Below the pieces are notes generated by a model. That model saw nothing but the letters and a program-made list of their open reading frames with translations, had not been told where the DNA came from and ran no database searches. Below, in pieces: positions 62,130 through 64,000 of a stretch of 64,000 bases of DNA. This DNA is from Flavobacterium sp. 270 (GTDB lineage: Bacteria; Bacteroidota; Bacteroidia; Flavobacteriales; Flavobacteriaceae): contig NZ_SODM01000001.1 of the NCBI RefSeq assembly GCF_004368785.1, positions 1,302,001 to 1,366,000 of the forward strand, given 5' to 3'. A program made the position numbers and the translations under genes. Numbering within the stretch: the first letter of the stretch is position 1; each line of letters opens with the position of its first letter.

Positions 62130-63125
62130 TTAGTTTTTCAATTTACTTGGCAGATAGCCTAATGTCTTTTTGAAAGCTACTGTAAAATGATGCGGATTTT
62201 TGTATCCTAATTCCTCAGAAACAACACAAATCGGCATGTCTTTTTCTAGTATTAATTGTTTGGCGTATTCCATTCTAACCTCTGTGAGATAATTAAAAAC
62301 CGTTGTATGAAATACAATTTTAAAGTATTTTTTAATTTTAAAATTATTCAGACCAACCTCCGCAGCGATACTTGCAAGCGTGTGTTTTTCTTTAAATCTG
62401 GTTTTTAAGATACTTTCAACTTTCAGAATTTTTACATAATCGCAGGCGCTTAATTCAACATTAGCCGGCAGATTTTCTTCTTCATTAATAATCGTAAATA
62501 AATACGAAAGAATCTCTACCATTTTTGATTCTAAAAACGCTTTCTTGATTGCTCCAGAATACGAACACTGCAAAATATCTTCGATTAAAATAGTAAGTTT
62601 TGGAGTAATGCTTTTGCTTTTTTCCCACATTACATAAGTCGTATGGTTTGCTATAGCCTCTGCCAATAAAGGAATCGTTGTTTTTAGATTCGGATAAAAT
62701 AACTTTTCCAGATATTCTCCTGTAAATGTAATTTCGAGTGTTCTTCTCCTTTTGGTTCTATAATTTAAAACCCCTTTTATCTTCGGTAGATAAAATAAAT
62801 TATAATGTCCCTGCGGAATATAAATTCCTCTTTCCTCTACATTTTCAGGACAATATTCGTTATCGCCTTCCATTTCGATGTGCAGTTTTACAAAAGAAAA
62901 ATCATGCTCTACTTCTATCGAATATGGGTTTTCTATCGTCAAATCTCTTGCCACAACATGCACTCCATTGAGCATAATATCGGTTATTATGCCTTTTATA
63001 CCTTTATTATCAAAGTTAATTTTCTTCTCAATAAGATCTTCTTTATTAAACCGGATCGGGTCGTTTACTACAACCGTTTCCTTTTTAAAGATGTCACTCT
63101 TCATCATTGTTTTCATCTCTTCCAC
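62130..63125 (-). CDS. AraC/PchR-like regulator of receptor genes
   Basis: 331 residues. N-terminal sensory half without recognised ligand residues; C-terminal AraC domain: EKHTLASIAAEVGLNNFKIK, then YFKIVFHTTVFNYLTEVRM and CVVSEELGYKNPHHFTVAFK. The first HTH has the LNNFKIKKYFK pattern of PchR-like siderophore regulators. Divergent from receptor 3 and convergent with receptor 2, so local control of iron-chelate uptake is likely. Start may be one of three close ATGs. Confidence 0.85.
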   Translation of the reverse strand: MEEMKTMMKSDIFKKETVVVNDPIRFNKEDLIEKKINFDNKGIKGIITDIMLNGVHVVARDLTIENPYSIEVEHDFSFVKLHIEMEGDNEYCPENVEERGIYIPQGHYNLFYLPKIKGVLNYRTKRRRTLEITFTGEYLEKLFYPNLKTTIPLLAEAIANHTTYVMWEKSKSITPKLTILIEDILQCSYSGAIKKAFLESKMVEILSYLFTIINEEENLPANVELSACDYVKILKVESILKTRFKEKHTLASIAAEVGLNNFKIKKYFKIVFHTTVFNYLTEVRMEYAKQLILEKDMPICVVSEELGYKNPHHFTVAFKKTLGYLPSKLKN

Positions 63126-63198
63126 TTTGTTTTGCGGTATTTTTCATCACACTCAACAACATCATAACTAACTGAATTTACGATAGTTTCACTTAATA

Positions 63199-63233
63199 CC
63201 TTTTGCGTTTATAAAAATCCTTTTTGCGTTTAT
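63199..63233. promoter_or_regulatory. Direct repeats, likely regulator half-sites
   Basis: CCTTTTGCGTTTAT (63199-63212) and CCTTTTTGCGTTTAT (63219-63233), about two helical turns apart and touching the -33 element of receptor 3. This is the usual layout of AraC-family activator sites. Confidence 0.6.
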
Positions 63234-63260
63234 TGTGTTTTTATTAACATATTACTTTTG
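63233..63260 (+). promoter_or_regulatory. Promoter of the third TonB-dependent receptor
   Basis: TTG (63233-63235), 17 bases, TACTTTTG (63253-63260). Confidence 0.55.
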
Positions 63261-63331
63261 CGTAAAATTATCAATTTATAACTAATCTAAATAAAAACAA
63301 CGTGTTTTTTATTAAAACCAATCCAAGAAAA

Positions 63332-64000
63332 ATGTTAAACAAGCCATTATTAGTGATATTATTATTTTGCTTTTCTCTTACACAAGTAACAGCACAGCAA
63401 AATACGGGTTCTGTAAAAGGAACCGTAATTACGGCAGATGATCAAAATGCTGCTGCAGTAAATGTTGCCATACCAGAATTAAAAAAATCTGCCATCACAG
63501 ATGAAAACGGGGTTTTTATCCTGCACAAAATCCCAGCCGGAACCTATCAAATAGAAATAAATATGATGGGACACGCACCGGCAAAACAACAAGTTACAAT
63601 AAATGCAAACGAAACTGCCGCTGTTTCTTTTCAATTAGAATCTTCTTTAAAACAGCTTCAGGAAGTTGTAGTAGTTTCTGGTGCTAAAAAATTCGCAGAA
63701 AAGAAAAGCGAATATGTAGCCAGACTTCCTATAAGCAATCTTGAAAATCCACAAGTTTATACTGTTGTTCCAAAAGAACTTTTTCAGGAACAAATTGCAG
63801 TAGATTTTAGAAGCGCCTTAACAACTGCGCCAGGTTTAAGTAACGTTACACAAAGTGTAGGTTCTGGCGGTGTTGGATTAAGTTTAAGAATGCGCGGTTT
63901 TAGCGGCGCATCTGCAGCGGGTTCTATTCGTAACGGAATGAGTACAAACTGGGTAACCATGAGTGATCCTGTAAACTTAGAAAGCATTGAAGTTATCAAA
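63332..64000 (+). CDS. TonB-dependent receptor 3 (3' end cut by window)
   Basis: Starts at ATG 63332 (MLNKPLLVILLFCFSLTQVT) and is open to the last base (223 codons). Signal peptide, carboxypeptidase-regulatory-like domain (GSVKGTVITADDQNAAAVNV), plug start NLENPQVYTVVPKELFQEQI, MRGFSGASAAGSIRNGMSTN and LESIEVIK. It shares the NLENPQVY block with receptors 1 and 2. The barrel lies beyond the window. Confidence 0.9.
   Translation, partial: MLNKPLLVILLFCFSLTQVTAQQNTGSVKGTVITADDQNAAAVNVAIPELKKSAITDENGVFILHKIPAGTYQIEINMMGHAPAKQQVTINANETAAVSFQLESSLKQLQEVVVVSGAKKFAEKKSEYVARLPISNLENPQVYTVVPKELFQEQIAVDFRSALTTAPGLSNVTQSVGSGGVGLSLRMRGFSGASAAGSIRNGMSTNWVTMSDPVNLESIEVIK

Overview
The window is AT-rich chromosomal DNA from a Bacteroidota bacterium, most likely a Flavobacterium. 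Signs of this are -7 boxes of the TANNTTTG type instead of classic -10 boxes, a type IX secretion sorting tail, CarboxypepD_reg-type TonB-dependent receptors, DUF5723, DUF4197 and DUF4142 proteins, and lipoproteins with the SC/AC lipobox. No rRNA, tRNA or CRISPR array was seen.

Layout. 0-4.2 kb: a truncated AraC-family regulator, then four paralogous small secreted proteins. A 59-bp element lies next to the regulator gene and again about 98 bp upstream of three of the four paralogues. 4.2-7.8 kb: an L,D-transpeptidase-like protein, a small secreted protein, a SMI1/KNR4 protein and an ELWxxDGT-repeat protein with a T9SS tail, among paired hairpin repeats (REP family A). 7.94-21.57 kb: an integrative element bounded by a perfect 21-bp direct repeat, one copy of which forms the last codons of the IcmF gene. 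It carries a tyrosine integrase beside att, a second recombinase, a Rep-like HUH protein, a RecA-fold ATPase with its HTH partner, an XRE regulator with operator, a HEPN-like protein, and a six-gene leftward cargo operon (membrane PD-(D/E)XK protein, large PD-(D/E)XK protein, small protein, PIN-like protein, HExxH protein, membrane-anchored protein). No conjugation or capsid genes were seen.

21.5-35.4 kb is core: icmF, a periplasmic L,D-transpeptidase, several small envelope proteins, purU, katA, a BtuF-like protein and pyrF. 35.5-42.1 kb looks like a stress module: Dps, CsbD, an AraC-type HTH protein, a response regulator and a CHASE3 histidine kinase, then a DUF4142 lipoprotein, a beta-barrel, and small membrane proteins (Lmo0937-like, YtxH, holin-like). 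42.4-45.1 kb: DUF5723 protein and prfA.

45.5-51.6 kb is a second accessory region: a DUF4365-like nuclease, a PIN protein, an unknown gene between two near-identical inverted REP pairs, a divergent HTH gene with a 22-bp palindromic operator, and a REP-associated transposase (RAYT) flanked by inverted copies of the same REP (family B). 51.6-56.8 kb: DUF3592 protein, topoisomerase III, DUF6265 lipoprotein, YbjJ-like MFS transporter. 57-64 kb: three related TonB-dependent receptors (the last cut by the window edge) and an AraC/PchR-like regulator divergent from the third, with spaced direct repeats between them.

The strongest candidate for something undescribed is the 13.6-kb element and its cargo operon. 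The insertion also exchanged terminators: the host terminator that once followed icmF now lies after the cargo operon, and an element-borne hairpin now follows icmF. Functions of the cargo genes are inferred from motifs only.
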